DNA of 7,447 nucleotides, from contig JAISJA010000050.1 of NCBI GenBank assembly GCA_031261765.1, positions 1 to 7,447 of the forward strand. The letters are read 5' to 3'. Positions 6,167-7,447 of this stretch are shown here, one piece after another. Numbering within the stretch: position 1 is the stretch's first letter; each line of letters opens with the position of its first letter. This DNA comes from Coriobacteriales bacterium (GTDB lineage Bacteria > Actinomycetota > Coriobacteriia > Coriobacteriales > UBA8131). A program made the position numbers and the translations under genes. The notes under the pieces were generated by a model. It was given only the letters and a program-made list of their open reading frames with translations, was not told the DNA's origin and made no database searches.

Positions 6167-6184
6167 TAGAATTCTAGAATTCTA
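6167..6184. repeat. 18-bp perfect palindrome at the convergent MFS/comF junction
   Basis: TAGAATTCTAGAATTCTA is fully self-complementary and is also a tandem of the 8-mer TAGAATTC. It fills most of the 26-bp gap between the converging MFS and comF genes and includes the comF stop codon. It could fold as an AT-rich hairpin on either strand and so act as a weak bidirectional terminator, but it has neither a GC stem nor a U-tract. A protein-binding role is equally possible. Confidence 0.45.
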
Positions 6185-6904
6185 ATAGACACGCGTGACT
6201 GTTGCGACCCTTACCTCGCTGGCACCGGCTTCCAGAAGCGCGCCCGCGGCCGCGTTAAGCGTGGCTCCCGTGGTGAACACGTCGTCTATCAGCAATATAT
6301 TGCGCGCGTCTTTTGCGATATGCCCGCTTGGAACATACACGCCAAAAGCGCCGTTAAGGTTGGCCTGGCGTTCTTTGCGGCCCAGTCCGCGTTGGTCTGA
6401 TATAGGCGACTTCAACAGGAAATCAGCTATAGGCAAACCTGTTAGCCGGCTTATCTCAAACGCCACATGCGCCATATGGTCGAAACCCCGACGGCGCAGT
6501 GCGCGCTTGTCGCAGGGCACGTAACATATGGCATCTGCCCAGATTATCCAGTCTGCCGGAATGGCTTCAACCATGAACGCGGCCAATATGGCGGATAAGC
6601 GCCGCTCGTTTTGGTCTTTATAAATCGCGACCATACGCGCCGCGGTGTCCAGGAACTCAAACGCGCTTGCAGCTCCGGTGAAATTGAACGGAAGCGCACC
6701 GTCGCGACCGTAACATTCGGTGCAAACCAGCCTGCCGTGTGGCGCGGCGCAACGCGGGCACGCGTCTGCACGCTCTATATAGGCAAGCTCGCGCTCGCAC
6801 TTATCGCAAAGCAATTCGCCGTGAGCCTCGCAACCCACGCAACGCGTAGGCCAAAGCACCTCTTTCGCGCTTTCTATTATGGGATGGTATGTAAGATGGT
6901 ACAC
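6182..6904 (-). CDS. comF: ComF-family phosphoribosyltransferase-like protein
   Basis: ComF homologue, 240 aa. In transformable bacteria ComF is a cytoplasmic protein needed for DNA uptake, apparently acting with the ComFA helicase and the DNA-processing machinery; homologues also occur widely where competence is unproven. The N-terminal zinc region has four Cys pairs: CVGC (22-25), CDKC (33-36), CPRC (49-52) and CTEC (61-64). RRRGFDHMAHVA (137-148) is the conserved family segment. NILLIDDVFTTGATL (202-216) is the PRPP-binding loop of type I phosphoribosyltransferases. The start is GTG at 6904, the only start codon after an in-frame TAG at 6920-6922; GGCGG 6 nt upstream is a weak Shine-Dalgarno. 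No comFA neighbour is present here. A 70-bp palindrome lies 39 bp upstream, so the promoter must be in that short gap or transcription must cross the palindrome. Confidence 0.9.
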   Translation of the reverse strand: MYHLTYHPIIESAKEVLWPTRCVGCEAHGELLCDKCERELAYIERADACPRCAAPHGRLVCTECYGRDGALPFNFTGAASAFEFLDTAARMVAIYKDQNERRLSAILAAFMVEAIPADWIIWADAICYVPCDKRALRRRGFDHMAHVAFEISRLTGLPIADFLLKSPISDQRGLGRKERQANLNGAFGVYVPSGHIAKDARNILLIDDVFTTGATLNAAAGALLEAGASEVRVATVTRVY

Positions 6905-6943
6905 GATGAACCGCCATTCCTATGGGTCTGTGCGCGCTGCTTT

Positions 6944-7013
6944 GTGCCATGGGGACGGTTCTTGCGGCCAATTTTGCACGCAAAATTGGCCGCAAGAACC
7001 GTCCCCATGGCAC
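6944..7013. repeat. 70-bp perfect inverted repeat, probable REP element of the adjacent RAYT
   Basis: The left arm 6944-6977 begins GTGCCATGGGGACGGTTCTT and ends CCAATTTTGC. The right arm 6980-7013 is its exact complement, and only AC (6978-6979) lies between them, so every one of the 34 positions pairs. It would extrude as a long hairpin with a CACG-like tip on either strand. It sits 21 bp after the stop of a REP-associated transposase gene, the typical position of a REP substrate. From memory, GGGGACGGTTCTT-like cores recur in palindromic repeats of many bacterial genomes. The 22 bp between the palindrome and the RAYT stop show nothing else. A role as transcription terminator for the RAYT is possible, though there is no U-tract. 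Confidence 0.8.
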
Positions 7014-7034
7014 GCACCGATGACATACACGAAG

Positions 7035-7447
7035 CTAGCACTGGCTAATGACTCCCCTGCTAATTCCCGTAACACGAGAAAGCTGGCGAACGGACACTCC
7101 TTCTGACCTAAGATGAGCTAGTAGGCCGCTACGTCTGGATTTGGACAAAGTCTGAATATAAGTAGGGCTATCGCAGTTTAATAACAACTTGATTTTCTCC
7201 GCCACCTTATTGTCTGTCATGCGATTATTATTACTTATGTCAAGATAATCGTCACCAGATTGCGCACGATGGAATTCTACAAAAGCATTTACTGAACCAG
7301 CTATGTCTAAAATCAAGCTCTTGTCGACAAGAGCGTTATATTCGCCATCCAAGTAATTATTATAGCTGCTAGAAGCATATTGCTTAGGCGTCTCACATAT
7401 CCCCGCATTGACTGGATTCATATGGATATAGCGTACAACGTTCAGCA
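7035..7447 (-). CDS. REP-associated tyrosine transposase (RAYT), C-terminal part; N-terminus beyond right edge
   Basis: HUH-type single-strand transposase of the IS200-like Y1 family, of the class that is usually domesticated and spreads REP hairpins rather than itself. The visible 136 residues begin LNVVRYIHMNPVNAGICETP, followed by YASSSYNNYLDG. In characterised RAYTs the catalytic Tyr is the one in YIxxNPV, here residue 6 of the visible part (codon 7430-7428). The HUH motif and the true start lie outside the window. The C-terminal extension ends in a helix-turn-helix-like segment, LRSEGVSVRQLSRVTGISRGVISQ, typical of one RAYT subgroup. The reading frame is intact to the stop. Base composition is visibly more AT-rich than its neighbours, with mixed Ile codons, which suggests horizontal arrival. 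A 70-bp palindrome follows 21 bp downstream. Confidence 0.85.
   Translation of the reverse strand, partial: LNVVRYIHMNPVNAGICETPKQYASSSYNNYLDGEYNALVDKSLILDIAGSVNAFVEFHRAQSGDDYLDISNNNRMTDNKVAEKIKLLLNCDSPTYIQTLSKSRRSGLLAHLRSEGVSVRQLSRVTGISRGVISQC

Noticed and set aside
6944..7013. The palindrome as a plain intrinsic terminator or as the end of an insertion sequence
   Set aside because: No U-tract follows on either strand, and no target-site duplication or matching terminal repeat is visible. The neighbouring RAYT makes a REP element the better explanation.
6611..7048. Plus-strand 145-codon and minus-strand 70-codon open frames crossing the 70-bp palindrome
   Set aside because: They read MPWGRFLRP-like peptides from both strands simply because the palindrome is self-complementary. 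The rest is antisense or out of frame to comF.
1..7447. tRNA, rRNA, CRISPR arrays, riboswitches
   Set aside because: I looked on both strands and saw no cloverleaf-like gene, no regular repeat-spacer pattern and no recognisable riboswitch core. Intergenic gaps are too short for most of these.

Overview
This window reads as chromosomal DNA from a bacterium, most likely an actinobacterial lineage such as Coriobacteriia. That placement is an inference from the style of the histidine kinase and from several apparently leaderless gene starts; no rRNA or other marker gene is present. GC content is moderate to fairly high by eye. Ile is nevertheless encoded mostly by ATA in the core genes, which is unusual. 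Genes are tightly packed on both strands and no gap exceeds about 130 bp.

Layout. Positions 1-2846 hold a minus-strand cluster read right to left: a metal-dependent amidohydrolase of the MTA/SAH-deaminase-like group, a 47-residue single-span membrane protein whose start overlaps the amidohydrolase stop (TGATG), and a TrkH-type potassium channel subunit whose C-terminus runs off the left edge. A divergent promoter region (about 2847-2964) separates this from a plus-strand cluster: an OmpR/PhoB-type response regulator, its HAMP-less histidine kinase, and a 12-span MFS transporter. The MFS gene converges on a minus-strand comF homologue, with an 18-bp palindrome at the junction. Upstream of comF lie a 70-bp near-perfect palindrome (34-bp arms, 2-nt centre) and then the C-terminal part of a REP-associated tyrosine transposase (RAYT), cut by the right edge.

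How the parts may work together. The response regulator and kinase form a standard two-component pair. A tandem direct repeat with an 11-bp period sits just upstream of the regulator's -10 box and looks like a site for autoregulation. The MFS exporter may be one of its targets. The amidohydrolase, small membrane protein and TrkH may be co-transcribed, but trkH also seems to have its own -10 box. The RAYT and the palindrome look like a REPtron, a domesticated HUH transposase with its REP hairpin, placed just upstream of comF.

The most notable points are the RAYT/palindrome pair, a recurring -10 box 7-9 nt before start codons with no Shine-Dalgarno (leaderless mRNAs), an Asp in place of the switch aromatic in the response regulator, an amidohydrolase that keeps its metal ligands but lacks the usual HxxE glutamate and PHA histidine, and the small membrane protein next to TrkH.
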